Below, piece by piece: positions 37,291 through 45,911 of a stretch of DNA of 45,911 bases; within the stretch, counting starts at the first letter, position 1; each line of letters begins with the position of its first letter. The notes under the pieces are model-generated. The model made no database searches. It worked only from the letters and a program-made list of their open reading frames with translations, and was not told the origin of the DNA. This DNA is from Alphaproteobacteria bacterium (lineage in GTDB: Bacteria; Pseudomonadota; Alphaproteobacteria; Micropepsales; Micropepsaceae), in contig CANIHD010000022.1 in assembly GCA_947467345.1 (NCBI GenBank), forward strand, positions 1-45,911, in the 5' to 3' direction. A program made the translations under genes and the position numbers.

Positions 37291-39051
37291 ATGGCGCAGG
37301 CGAAAAGCTCGATAGCTTTCTTCAACACAAGCGCCGTGGCGGCGTTCGGACTCGTCCTGATCGTGATAGCGGGCTGCTCGCGGACTTTGGAGCAGGGGCG
37401 GCCGCCGGCACCGGAGCCTGAGAGAGAGGCCTACGCATCGCCTCCACCTCCGCCCCCATCGAGCGAGCTTCTACCTTCGCCAGCAGCGCGCGCGCCGAAG
37501 CAGTCTAATTCGCCGATCGTAGGCGGGCTCTTCGATATGCGTGCAGCGCCCGGAATGCAGATTGGTCAGGCCTACGACCGCGCCGAAAACACCGAGCGCT
37601 ATCCTGACGCCACGCCCAATCCGGTGAAGATAACTTCGCGCGAGCCGGTGTCGACGTTCTCGGTGGATATCGATACCGCGTCCTACGCCAATGTGCGGCG
37701 TTTCCTCAACGATGGCGCTCTGCCGCCGGCGGACGCGGTACGTGTCGAGGAGATGATCAATTATTTCGATTATAATTATGCGTTGCCTACCGACCGTTCA
37801 CAGCCGTTTCGCCCGACGGTCGCGGTCTATCTCACGCCGTAGAATCCGGCGACGCAGATACTCCATATCGGCATCAAGGGCTTCGACATTCCCAAAGAGC
37901 GTCGGCCGCCAACGCATATGGTGTTCCTGATCGATACATCGGGCTCAATGAATTCGCCCGACAAATTGCCGCTTCTCAAACGCTCGTTCCACCTATTGGT
38001 GGACCAACTTGGTGCCGACGACAGCGTCGCCATTGTTGTTTACGCGGGTTCGGCCGGCACCGTGCTGGAACCGACCAGCGGTTCCGACAAGGCGAAGATT
38101 CTGGCAGCGCTTGATCGGCTGGAAGCGGGCGGCTCGACTGCTGGCGGCGAAGGCATTCGGCAAGCCTATCAACTGGCCAAGGCAAGCGTCGACAAGAACA
38201 GCACCACGCGCGTGATCCTGGCGACCGACGGCGACTTCAATGTCGGCATCACCGATCCCAACGCGCTGGAGGATTTCGTTGTCCGCGAGCGCGAGAGCGG
38301 CGTCTATTTGAGCGTGCTGGGCTTCGGGAGCGGTAATTATAACGACGCGCTCATGCAGAAGCTGGCGCAGTCCGGCAACGGCAACGCCGCCTACATCGAT
38401 ACGCTGAACGAGGCGCGCAAAGTCTTCGTTGAGCAATTGTCGGGAGCGCTTTTCACCATTGCCAAGGACGTGAAAATCCAAGTGGAGTTCAATCCGGCGC
38501 GTGTCGCCGAATACCGTTTGATTGGATATGAGACCCGCATTCTGAACGAGACCGATTTCAACAACGACAAAGTCGATGCCGGCGATATAGGCGCCGGCCA
38601 TAGCGTGACGGCGATGTATGAGATCACGCCGGTGGTTTCGGAAGCGCGGCTTGCCGATCCGCTGCGTTATAGTTCGGCGCGAGAGCGTGCAAATAGCGGC
38701 GACGAAATTGCATTTGTAAAGATCCGGTACAAATTGCCGAACACGGACACATCGCTTCTGCTGACCCGACCGGTGACGCGCGACCACATCACGCCGGAGA
38801 TTTCGCGCCTGCCTGAAGATTTACGCTTTGCCGCCGCCGTGGCGGGGGCAGGGCAGTTGTTGCGGCACGATCCCTATGTGAAGAGTTTCGATCTTGGCCG
38901 CGCCTTGCAATTGGCCAACGGCGCGCGCGGCGAAGACGCTTTCGGATACCGCGCCGAATTCGTTTAGATGCTGCGCACCGCGCAAAGCGCGGAGTCGATG
39001 GCTGCGCTGGAACGCAATGGCACCGGCGAGGGACGGCCGCACCCACGCTGA
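37291..39051 (+). pseudogene. VWA-domain lipoprotein (YfbK-like) interrupted by two in-frame amber codons
   Basis: The frame begins at ATG 37291 with a lipoprotein signal (FGLVLIVIAGC), a proline-rich linker and the YfbK-type N-domain (PVSTFSVDIDTASYANVRRFL). At 37840-37842 a TAG interrupts it, and the same frame continues NPATQILHIGIKGFDIP into the VWA domain with the MIDAS motif D-T-S-G-S-M. A tryptophan is usual at the first stop (TGG to TAG). A second TAG at 38965-38967 follows G-Y-R-A-E-F-V, and the frame again continues with MLRTAQSAESMAALER, typical of the family's C-terminus, to a TGA at 39051. No frameshift is present. Other genes here use TAG as a true stop, so recoding is unlikely. 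A fragment from ATG 37918 to 38967 could in principle be translated. Confidence 0.8.
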
Positions 39052-39099
39052 TTGTCACCTTCGGCGCCGCGCTCCTCCCGCCGGCGACGATCACGAAGA

Positions 39100-39140
39100 C
39101 GCCGTCTGGCCGCAGCTCCCGCCAGGCGGCGTTTTCGTTT
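39100..39140 (+). terminator. Rho-independent terminator after the VWA gene
   Basis: CGCCGTCTGGC at 39100-39110 pairs with GCCAGGCGGCG at 39121-39131 (11 pairs including one T-G) around a ten-base loop, followed by TTTTCGTTT. It lies 48 bases after the TGA at 39051. That supports 39051 rather than 38967 as the ancestral gene end. Confidence 0.85.
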
Positions 39141-39213
39141 GGAATTGGCAGCGAAGCCTCGCGACAGGATGGCGCGCGGTGCCGTATAGAGGAACGGGAC
39201 TCCAACCGAATCC

Positions 39214-40479
39214 GTGTCGATGCCGTATTTGCAAATGCAGAGCGCGTTCGGGCTTTTGATGCTGATTGCGGTTGCCTGGCTGCTCTCAGAAGACCGTGCC
39301 CGCGTTTCCTGGCGTTTGATCGCCATCGGGCTCACGCTGCAAATCGGTACGGCCTTGGTGTTTCTGGGTTTGGCGCCGGCGCGCGAGGCGCTGCTTTCAC
39401 TGAACGCGGTTTTCGACGCATTGGCTGCTGCGACGCGCGCTGGAACTTCCTTCACCTTCGGTGTCGTGGGAGGCGCCGACGCCCCCTTTGCCGTGACGGC
39501 GCCACAGAACATGTTCAGCTTGGCGTTTCAGGCACTGCCGCTGGTGATCGTGATGTCGGCGCTGTCGGCGTTTCTTTGGTATTGGCGCGTGCTGCCGGTG
39601 ATTGTGCGCGGCTTTGCATTGGTGTTGCAGAAAACGATGGGCCTCGGCGGCGCGGTGGGGTTGGCCACAGCATCGAACGTATTCCTGGGCATGATCGAGT
39701 CGCCGCTTCTAATCCGGCCCTATCTCGCCAAACTGACGCGCGCCGAACTTTTCATCGTGTTCACCGTGGGGCTTGCCACGGTGGCGGGCACCGTGATGGT
39801 GCTCTATGCCAGTGTGCTGTCTTCCAAAATTCCGGGCGCGTTCGGCCATATTCTGGTGGCGTCCTTCATCTCGCTGCCGGCCTCAATCCTGATCGCCATG
39901 GTCATGATCCCGGGCGACAAGCACACGGGAACCGAAGCTGCGATCAAGGTGGAATATCGCTCCAGCATGGATGCGATCGCGCGCGGCACGGAAGATGGCC
40001 TCAGGCTCTATCTCGGCATCGTAGCAATGTTGATCGTGATGGTGGCGCTGGTGGCATTGGCCAATATCGTCATCGGGCAATTGCCGCATGTCGGTGGCAC
40101 GGCGCTTACGGTGGAACGCATCTTCGGTTGGCTGTTCTTCCCGCTGGTGTGGCTTTACGGCATTCCGGCGAATGAAGCATCGGTGGCGGGAAGCCTGCTC
40201 GGCACCAAAACAATATTGAATGAGTTCATCGCCTATTTGAGTCTGGCGGCGCTGCCGGAAGGCGCGCTTTCACCGCGCTCGAATTTGATCATGGTCTACG
40301 CGATGTGCGGCTTTGCGAATTTGGGTTCGGTGGGCATGATGATCGCGAGCCTCACGGCATTGGTGCCGGAACGGCGGGACGAGGTGGTGGAATTATCGCT
40401 GAAGTCGCTTATTTCCGGCACGCTGGCGTCGGGCATGACGGGCGCGGTGATCGGTCTGTTGCCGGCAGCGTGGATTTAA
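39214..40479 (+). CDS. Concentrative nucleoside transporter, CNT/NupC family
   Basis: A 421-residue inner-membrane symporter that takes up nucleosides with H+ or Na+. It shows the CNT core: FGVVGGADAPFAVTAPQ, NVFLGMIESPLLIRPYL, the G-x-x-A-N-E-A-S motif (YGIPANEASVAGSLLGTK) and the final MVYAMCGFANLGSVGMMIASL, with about ten hydrophobic segments. The start is taken as GTG 39214; an ATG two codons later (39220) is equally plausible. No strong ribosome-binding site is visible. It is followed two bases later by a lipoprotein hydrolase. Confidence 0.93.
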   Translation: MSMPYLQMQSAFGLLMLIAVAWLLSEDRARVSWRLIAIGLTLQIGTALVFLGLAPAREALLSLNAVFDALAAATRAGTSFTFGVVGGADAPFAVTAPQNMFSLAFQALPLVIVMSALSAFLWYWRVLPVIVRGFALVLQKTMGLGGAVGLATASNVFLGMIESPLLIRPYLAKLTRAELFIVFTVGLATVAGTVMVLYASVLSSKIPGAFGHILVASFISLPASILIAMVMIPGDKHTGTEAAIKVEYRSSMDAIARGTEDGLRLYLGIVAMLIVMVALVALANIVIGQLPHVGGTALTVERIFGWLFFPLVWLYGIPANEASVAGSLLGTKTILNEFIAYLSLAALPEGALSPRSNLIMVYAMCGFANLGSVGMMIASLTALVPERRDEVVELSLKSLISGTLASGMTGAVIGLLPAAWI

Positions 40480-40481
40480 AT

Positions 40482-41447
40482 ATGCGCGCATGGCTGCGGG
40501 CGCTTGGTTTGTTGTGGGCGCTGGGCATGACGGTGATGGGCGGAACGGCGTGCGCGCCGCAATTGGCGGCGCGTGGGCTTGAAATGCGGATACCTGACAT
40601 CGAAGGTGATCGCTTTGTGACGCGCGACGGCTTACGCCTCGGCCTCAAAGAATGGCGCGCCGAAACTCCGCACGCCGTGATTGTGGCGCTGCACGGGATG
40701 AATGATTACTCCACCGCGTTCGCGATTCCTGCGCCGTATTGGGCGAGTGTTGGGATTACCACTTACGCTTATGATCAGCGCGGCTTCGGCCGTTTCCCCA
40801 ATACTGGCATTTGGCCTGGCGCCGAAACCATGCGGCAGGACCTCAGCGATTTTGTCGACGTGGCCCGCGCGCGCCATCCCGGCGTGCCGGTTTTCGTATT
40901 GGGCGAAAGCATGGGCGGCGCGGTTGTGTTGTCGGCGCTTGCTTCGCCCGCACCGCCGCAGGCCGCCGGATTCATTTTGGTAGCGCCCGCAGTATGGGGC
41001 TGGCGTGCATTGCCGTTTTCCTATCGCGCGACATTGTGGATGGCGGCGCATGTGTTGCCCGGCAAGTCGTTCACCGGCGGGGGATTGAAGATTGTTCCGA
41101 GCGACAATATCGAAATGTTGCGCGCCAACGGACGTGATCCGCTGTTTATCAAGAACACGCGCACGGACGCGATCTATGGCTTGGTCAATTTGATGGGTGA
41201 CGCGCTTGAGGCTTCCTCGCATGTAGAGCGGGGGCCTGTACTCTTCGTGTATGGAGGGCGCGACCAGATCATTCCCAAATCCGCTACCGAGGCAGCGATC
41301 GCGGGACTAGGCGGACGCGCGGAGATCAAGCGCTATGACGAGGGCTATCATATGCTGCTGCGCGATCTGCACGCCGAGCCGCGCTGGGCCGATGTCGCAG
41401 ATTGGATTCGGGCGCACGAAATAGGCCCGCTGGCGGCCATGTATTAG
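40482..41447 (+). CDS. Alpha/beta hydrolase lipoprotein (serine aminopeptidase S33 / monoacylglycerol lipase type)
   Basis: A 321-residue hydrolase with a lipoprotein signal ending M-G-G-T-A-C (acylated Cys at 24), so likely anchored in the envelope. The core has ALHGMNDYS (oxyanion region), YDQRGFGRFP, the nucleophile elbow VLGESMGGAV (Ser near 147), the acid strand LFVYGGRDQIIP and His in GYHMLL, a complete triad. It starts two bases after the nupC-like stop and is surely cotranscribed. Together they might scavenge a substrate hydrolysed outside the inner membrane, but the substrate is unknown. Confidence 0.9.
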   Translation: MRAWLRALGLLWALGMTVMGGTACAPQLAARGLEMRIPDIEGDRFVTRDGLRLGLKEWRAETPHAVIVALHGMNDYSTAFAIPAPYWASVGITTYAYDQRGFGRFPNTGIWPGAETMRQDLSDFVDVARARHPGVPVFVLGESMGGAVVLSALASPAPPQAAGFILVAPAVWGWRALPFSYRATLWMAAHVLPGKSFTGGGLKIVPSDNIEMLRANGRDPLFIKNTRTDAIYGLVNLMGDALEASSHVERGPVLFVYGGRDQIIPKSATEAAIAGLGGRAEIKRYDEGYHMLLRDLHAEPRWADVADWIRAHEIGPLAAMY

Positions 41448-41668
41448 GCGCGGGGTTGAAGCCTTTGCTGCAGGTTTCAATATCTAGGGCCTGCTGGCAC
41501 AGCCCAATTCCGCCGTTTCGGCCGGGATTGAACGGCAGCCTAGTTTCAATATGAACGGATTCTGACAGACGGCCTCAGAACGGGTTCAGGGGGACGCTGC
41601 CATTTTCCGCCCCAGACGTGAGAAGCGTCAGACGCGCCCTTCGGCGCGGCAGACACGAGGAGAGTACG

Positions 41669-41863
41669 ATGAGATCGATTTTGGCCAGTGTTGTAGCGGT
41701 TGCGCTGCTTGGCACTTCGGCGGCGGCGGTAGCTCAGCCGAATGGCGGGTTCCGTGGCGGTGAGCCGTTGGCAGCTACCGACGCCACCGTACCGCCCAGC
41801 GCCGCATTGACCATATTTGCATTGGCAATGTTTCGGACGTTGTCGTCGCCCTTTCCTGGCTGA
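41669..41863 (+). CDS. Truncated exported-protein stub (signal peptide fused to unrelated sequence)
   Basis: A strong GAGGAG ribosome-binding site precedes an ATG and a clean signal peptide (MRSILASVVAVALLGTSAAAVAQ). After about codon 23 the frame runs antisense through the remnant of the TonB-dependent receptor and stops at 41863, giving 64 residues. The junction near 41735 coincides with the end of receptor-like reading on the other strand. The best explanation is that a deletion joined the 5' end of an exported-protein gene to the receptor gene. The 41448-41668 upstream region carries a direct repeat of GTTTCAATAT and the hairpin CGCGCC-CTTC-GGCGCG (41633-41648). Confidence 0.45.
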   Translation: MRSILASVVAVALLGTSAAAVAQPNGGFRGGEPLAATDATVPPSAALTIFALAMFRTLSSPFPG

Positions 41864-43109
41864 CTTGGTAGGCAAGCCGTCCCTTCCACTCCATCGGCAA
41901 ATCGAGATTGAAGCCGAATGAATAGCGCTGGGACAATTCGTAAGACGATAGGCGCGCTGTAAGTTCCGACGAAATATTGTAACTGACGTTCAGCCCGGCC
42001 GGCGCGCTCACGGGATAATAGGGATTGATCGTCGGCACGGTGATGGTGAACCCGGAACTGCTCGCAGGGTTCACCGTTGATGGACAACTAAGCTGCGACC
42101 TGCGATTGGAATAGAAACCGTCCACGAACAGCTCCACCCCGTCGTAGATTTCCTGATCGAAAGTTACTGTGGCCGCGTTACGTTGCTGCGCTGCCGTTGT
42201 CCCGGCATAGGTATAGGGGCTGATTTCGTTGACGACGCCTTTATTGTTCAAAAGCGTCGCCCAGGTCAGCCCGACGCCGTTTTGGCCCTTCGGAACGGAA
42301 TAGCAATTGGTGCAGGTCGTGCCGGTGGCTACATTCGGTCGCCCCGTGGACACGGTGCCAGGTAAAGACGAGTTGACCGGCGTCCGATTGTCCAGACCCC
42401 ACGGCCTGTAATCATAGGTGAGAATGTCCAGCCGCTCCGTCGCGGGAAGCTCGCTCTCGGTGTAGAATTCTTAGCTCAGCGTGACGTCACCGCCCTCCCA
42501 TGTGGTTCCCCACAATTGCGAAAACTGCGTTTTGTCGTCGCCGCCGCGCGCGCGGCCATAACGCGCCTGCGTGATCGCGCCCTCATAGCCGCGTTTCAGA
42601 ATCACGTTGATCACGCCGGCCACTGCATCCGAGCCATAGGTTGCCGAAGCGCCATCGGCGAGCACATCAACGCGATCCACCGCCAATTGTGGAATGATCG
42701 AAGGGTCATAGAAGCTGGTGCCGTGGCCTTGGGCCGGGTAACGCATGCCGTCGATCATGAGCAGCGTGCGCGGCGCATTTGAGTTGAGGCCGTGAATATC
42801 CACTCCGGTGCCGCGCGAGATCGCGCCGCCGGCATTGGTAATGGCGGTGGATGCAGCCACCACAACCGATGGCACATTGCGCAAAAGTTCCGAAACGGTC
42901 AGGGCTCCGGTCTTGCGGAAGTCTTCCGTGCCGACACTCGTGACGGGAACGCCGACCGCGGGGGCGCCGCGAATAAGCGAGCCGGTAACAAGAACTTCTT
43001 CTTCTGCTACAGGTGCGGCCGGTTGAGCGTGCGCCACCGCCGCCGCCAGGGCCGAAAATGCGATGCCCGAAAGAAGTCTGCTGCGCGTATGTCGGCGATT
43101 GTTTGACAT
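41734..43109 (-). pseudogene. TonB-dependent receptor, truncated and interrupted
   Basis: The frame starts at ATG 43109 with a signal peptide (IAFSALAAAVAHAQ) and a TonB plug domain: VLVTGSLIRG, LTVSELLRNVPSV, RTLLMIDGMRYP, VDRVDVLADGASATYGSDAVAGVINVILK. A TAA at 42471-42473 interrupts it after D-V-T-L-S, and the same frame continues E-F-Y-T-E-S into barrel sequence (SFGFNLDLPMEWKGRLAYQVSQE). A one-base shift in the run near 41849-41851 moves the frame to NVRNIANANMVNAALGGTV, which ends with N-P-P-F-G at 41734. The remaining barrel, well over half of a normal receptor, is missing. It lies 71 bases after the tandem hydrolase gene on the same strand. Confidence 0.85.
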
Positions 43110-43180
43110 AGTCCCACCCCAAATGTGACGCGACTGAAAATCAGATGTGTCGTTAAATGCGATCTGTGTCCCCCGTAAGC

Positions 43181-45607
43181 CTAGTGCGCGGCGTGTGCCT
43201 CCGCTTCGATCGGCGCCATCACCTTCTCGATCCAATCGAGGATGACTTTGGCTACCTCGTCGCTATTTTTCTCGAACATCATCATGTGTCCATTGCCTTG
43301 AATGCCGAGATCTTCCAGCTTTATGTGTTCCACCTTCACGCCGGCCTGTTCGAGATATTGAACATTGCAGTGGTTGTAGCCGGTGTAGAACGAAGCTGGC
43401 GTGCGCAGGATCATGATCGGCCGGTCGCCCAGCGCCGTAAGCTTTCGCGCCGGCTCCTTCTGCCGCCAGCAGCGCGCGTAGTCGTGCGCCTGTTCTTTTT
43501 CTTCCTGCACAAATTGTAGCGGCGAGTCGTCAGTGACGGCCGGAAGATAATTGAGCGGCACGTCGCCGAGGCCGTATTTCTTTTCGCGCGGTATGTCGCG
43601 ATAGAAATCCTGCGCGTTATGTTTCCCCGCTTCGTCCCAGCCCACGCCAAAACGCTGCTCGCTGCTGCGCACGACAATCTGATGCACCGGTGGGCCAGAA
43701 GGCTCTGCTGCCGCAATGGCTTTCACCAGATCTGGACGGGCTTGCGCTAAAGGCCACGCCAACGCGCCCGATTGCGAATGCACCAGCAAGATCACCGGTC
43801 CGATCTTGTCCAAAAGCTTTGCGAGCGCCGCTACATTGTTTGTCGACTCCGGAACGCGCAGCCCCATCGCCGGCGCATTCGAGGCCCAATATTGATCGAA
43901 TGTCGGATCGCCAGGTTCGCCGGTGCCCGGCCATTGCGTGTGATTCGCGGCTTGCGGCCAGGCTTTGTATTTTTCCTGCGAGGTGAATTTTTCCAGAACA
44001 TAGACAAGCGATTGCGCATCCGCCTCGCCATACACTTCTTCCGTATACGGAGAGCGCCCACGTCCCACCTGATCGACAATGTAAACCGCATAGCCGCGGC
44101 GCAGGAAATATTGCTCCCAGCCTTCGCGATCATCAGCGGTCGAGCGCCAGCCAGCGCCGGTCTGCCCGCCGCCATGCACCATGAGAATTGGGTAGGGGTG
44201 CGTTTGCTGCGCCGGAATCTGATACTCGACATACATCTGCCAGACGATGTGCTGCTCAGGATGCTCCTTGTCGTAGGAGCCGCCGACATAAAAATTGCCT
44301 TCGGTCTTGAGTTTGATCGGCGTCTTGTTTGGATCGGGCATGAAGCGCGCCGTCTGGCCCGCTTCCAACGGCGTCACCGTTTTCGCCATCCAATCGACAA
44401 TGACTTGCGCAATCGCGTCGCTGTTCTTCTCCAGCATCATCATGTGGCCGTTGCCCTTGATTCCGACATCCGCCAGCTTGATGAAATCGACTTTCACGCC
44501 CGCCTGTTCCAGATATTGCACGTTGCAATGATTATAGCCGGCGTAGAACGACGCTCCGCCTTGCAGCACCAGGATGGGTCTGCCGCCGACATCGACAAGC
44601 GGGCGCGCCGGTTCTTTCTGCTTCCAGCAACGCGAAAGATCGCGCGCTTGCGGCGCATCTTCCTGCACGAATTCCAGCGGGGAGGCATCGGTAACTTCCG
44701 GCATGTATTTCAGCGGGATATTGGTTAGCCCCCATTTTTTCACTGCGGGATTGTCGCGATACCAATCGTCTTCGGTCTGCTTGATGGTTTTTTCCCACGG
44801 CTGGTCAAAGCGCTGTGCGCTTTTGACCACGATATCGTGGACAGGTGGGCCGTTCGGTTCTGCGGCGACGATAGCCTTGACCAGATCTGGCCGCGCTTGC
44901 GCCAGCGGCCATGCATAACTGCCCGATTGCGAATGAACTAAAACAATCGAAGGTCCAACCTTGTCCAGAAGCGCCGTCAGTGCATCAATATTCATCTGCG
45001 TCTGCAGAATACGGTTTTCCATGCCCGGCACGTCGCCCGCCCAATATTGATCCAGCGCCGGATCGCCCGACTCCCCTGTGCCGGGGAATTGCGTGTGCAG
45101 CGCCGCTTGCGGCCAAATCTTCTGCTTCTCCTGCGTCGTAAATTTCTGCAGCACATATTCGAGCGATTGCGAACTGCGCGCGCCGTAAACTTCGGGAACG
45201 AAAGGCGAGCGTCCGCGTGCGACTTGATCGACGATGTAGACCGCATAGCCGCGCCGCACGAAATATTGCGCCCAGCCTTCGCGCCCATCGGGCGTCGCCA
45301 ACCAAGTGGCGCCATGCACGCCGCCGCCATGGATCATGACAATCGGGAAGGGATGTTTCAGATCCTGAGGAATGCGGTATTCGACATAGGCTTGGCCGAC
45401 GAATGGCTTGTTCGGTTTGTCGTTGGCATAGTGACCGCCGGCGTAGAAATAGCCTTGCTTGGCAAGTGTCAGCGGTGGCGGAGCCGCATCTTCGGTCACT
45501 GCGACGGGTGCTTCGCCGTCCGAGGACTTGTTCAAGAGTGAGAAGGCGACTGTGCCAAGCGCGACGACGCCGATGCAAACTACGGCAAGCTTGCTCCAAC
45601 CTTGCAT
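43181..45607 (-). CDS. Exported protein of two tandem alpha/beta hydrolase domains
   Basis: An 808-residue protein with an N-terminal signal/anchor (VVCIGVVALGTVAFSLL) and two complete homologous hydrolase domains at about 50-405 and 432-800. Each has an oxyanion region (MIHGGGVHGATW / MVHGGGQTGAGW), RRGYAVYIVDQV-RGRSP, a nucleophile-elbow equivalent LVHSQSG (Ser near 226 and 608), A-E-P-x-G-P-P-V-H, a cysteine pair (R-C-W-K/R-Q-K-E-P-A-R and YNHCNVQYLEQAG) and a conserved His in GNGHMMM. H-S-Q-S-G replaces the usual G-x-S-x-G in both. The catalytic elements seem present in both copies. GGGGGA precedes the ATG. Substrate unknown; an ester taken in with the adjacent receptor is an inference. 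Confidence 0.85.
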   Translation of the reverse strand: MQGWSKLAVVCIGVVALGTVAFSLLNKSSDGEAPVAVTEDAAPPPLTLAKQGYFYAGGHYANDKPNKPFVGQAYVEYRIPQDLKHPFPIVMIHGGGVHGATWLATPDGREGWAQYFVRRGYAVYIVDQVARGRSPFVPEVYGARSSQSLEYVLQKFTTQEKQKIWPQAALHTQFPGTGESGDPALDQYWAGDVPGMENRILQTQMNIDALTALLDKVGPSIVLVHSQSGSYAWPLAQARPDLVKAIVAAEPNGPPVHDIVVKSAQRFDQPWEKTIKQTEDDWYRDNPAVKKWGLTNIPLKYMPEVTDASPLEFVQEDAPQARDLSRCWKQKEPARPLVDVGGRPILVLQGGASFYAGYNHCNVQYLEQAGVKVDFIKLADVGIKGNGHMMMLEKNSDAIAQVIVDWMAKTVTPLEAGQTARFMPDPNKTPIKLKTEGNFYVGGSYDKEHPEQHIVWQMYVEYQIPAQQTHPYPILMVHGGGQTGAGWRSTADDREGWEQYFLRRGYAVYIVDQVGRGRSPYTEEVYGEADAQSLVYVLEKFTSQEKYKAWPQAANHTQWPGTGEPGDPTFDQYWASNAPAMGLRVPESTNNVAALAKLLDKIGPVILLVHSQSGALAWPLAQARPDLVKAIAAAEPSGPPVHQIVVRSSEQRFGVGWDEAGKHNAQDFYRDIPREKKYGLGDVPLNYLPAVTDDSPLQFVQEEKEQAHDYARCWRQKEPARKLTALGDRPIMILRTPASFYTGYNHCNVQYLEQAGVKVEHIKLEDLGIQGNGHMMMFEKNSDEVAKVILDWIEKVMAPIEAEAHAAH

Positions 45608-45762
45608 GTCATATCCCCCGCGACTCTGCTGTGGCCAATCCTAGCCACATCACAGGCGCAAATTGTCCCGAACACGCGACAGATTAAAGCGTGTTCCGAT
45701 TCCCTGTCAGTGTCCAAAACAGGTTTGCGCAATGGGCTTATCTTCCGGTGGGAACGCGGCAC

Positions 45763-45911
45763 TGACCTGACCGGGCTTTTTTGGACCAAGGGTTTTGATA
45801 GAAACCGTCTTGGAAAGGAGCCTGGTCATGCCGAAGAAGAGGTTCAGCGCGGAGCAGATTGTGACGTTGCTTCGCCAGATCGAAGTCGCGATGGGTCAGG
45901 GCAAATCGACC
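45763..45911 (+). mobile_element. Left end of an IS3-family insertion sequence (cut by window edge)
   Basis: From about TGACCTGACCGGGC at 45763, the sequence continues TTTTTTGGACCAAGG and leads into a transposase OrfA start. This fits the left terminal repeat of an IS3-family element, whose ends typically begin TGA and contain a T-rich stretch. The exact end, the target duplication and the right end cannot be defined because the window stops inside OrfA. Confidence 0.6.
45828..45911 (+). CDS. IS3-family transposase OrfA, partial (5' end only)
   Basis: Twenty-eight codons are present, starting MPKKRFSAEQIVTLLRQIEV, a start typical of the helix-turn-helix OrfA of IS3-family elements. OrfA binds the IS ends and is usually fused to OrfB by -1 frameshifting; none of that region is in the window. 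AAGGAG lies nine bases before the ATG. Confidence 0.85.
   Translation, partial: MPKKRFSAEQIVTLLRQIEVAMGQGKST

Noticed and set aside
37840-38967. Genome-wide recoding of TAG as a sense codon
   Set aside because: TAG is used as an ordinary stop in intact genes of the window (the phosphohexomutase, the CFA-like methyltransferase, acs, the LigW-like gene). The TonB receptor is interrupted by TAA instead. General amber recoding does not fit.
43109-43180. Separate small gene between the hydrolase and the receptor
   Set aside because: Only 71 bases with no convincing start and ribosome-binding site. It is best read as the receptor leader.

Overview
The window comes from a GC-rich alphaproteobacterium, probably a free-living soil or plant-litter heterotroph. 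The evidence is the gene families: small alphaproteobacterial proteins such as a DUF6481-type coiled coil, a protocatechuate 4,5-cleavage (lig) operon, a LigW-like decarboxylase, and a TonB-dependent receptor of the large aromatic/oligosaccharide type. I cannot fix the genus from sequence reading alone. I saw no tRNA, rRNA or CRISPR array. Gene density is high and both strands are used.

Layout. 1-4.5 kb: acs (minus) diverges from a TPP riboswitch-thiC unit (plus), followed by a small exported protein. 4.5-8.3 kb: a minus-strand cassette of amidohydrolase, a 4,5-dihydroxyphthalate-decarboxylase-like protein and a DctA-fold transporter, plus an unknown gene. 8.5-12.8 kb (plus): two tandem paralogous exported proteins with a terminator, a phosphohexomutase and a cyclopropane-fatty-acid-synthase-like methyltransferase. 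12.8-16.9 kb (minus): small basic and coiled-coil proteins, SelO, cold-shock protein and DusA. 17.1-20.6 kb (plus): a frameshifted lactate dehydrogenase, Pal, and a NarL-type two-component pair.

20.6-28.6 kb (minus) is the metabolic centrepiece. The operon runs ligK, a DUF1932 dehydrogenase, ligJ, ligI, ligA, ligB, ligC, an aldo/keto reductase and perhaps a glycosyltransferase. Together the Lig enzymes take protocatechuate through 4-carboxy-2-hydroxymuconate semialdehyde and 2-pyrone-4,6-dicarboxylate to pyruvate and oxaloacetate. No recognisable LigU tautomerase, regulator or protocatechuate transporter is present. At 35.3 kb a LigW-like 5-carboxyvanillate decarboxylase is paired with an arylamine N-acetyltransferase. 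LigW would feed vanillate, and hence protocatechuate, towards the lig operon, which suggests use of lignin-derived aromatics.

28.8-35 kb: carbonic anhydrase, fatty acid desaturase, DUF2914 membrane protein, CPA2 antiporter and an NHL-repeat protein. 37-46 kb: a VWA lipoprotein gene with two in-frame amber codons, a NupC transporter, an alpha/beta hydrolase lipoprotein, the remnant of a TonB-dependent receptor, an 808-residue protein made of two tandem alpha/beta hydrolase domains, and the left end of an IS3-family element cut off by the window edge.

Three genes (ldh, the VWA lipoprotein, the TonB receptor) are broken by simple lesions while their frames remain readable on both sides. This looks like recent decay, or sequencing error in one or more cases. 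The observations I rate most worth following are: (1) the DctA-fold transporter that lacks the two charged residues expected of a dicarboxylate carrier and sits with two unassigned enzymes; (2) the lig operon with a dehydrogenase-like protein where a tautomerase would be expected; (3) the tandem-domain hydrolase beside a decayed receptor.
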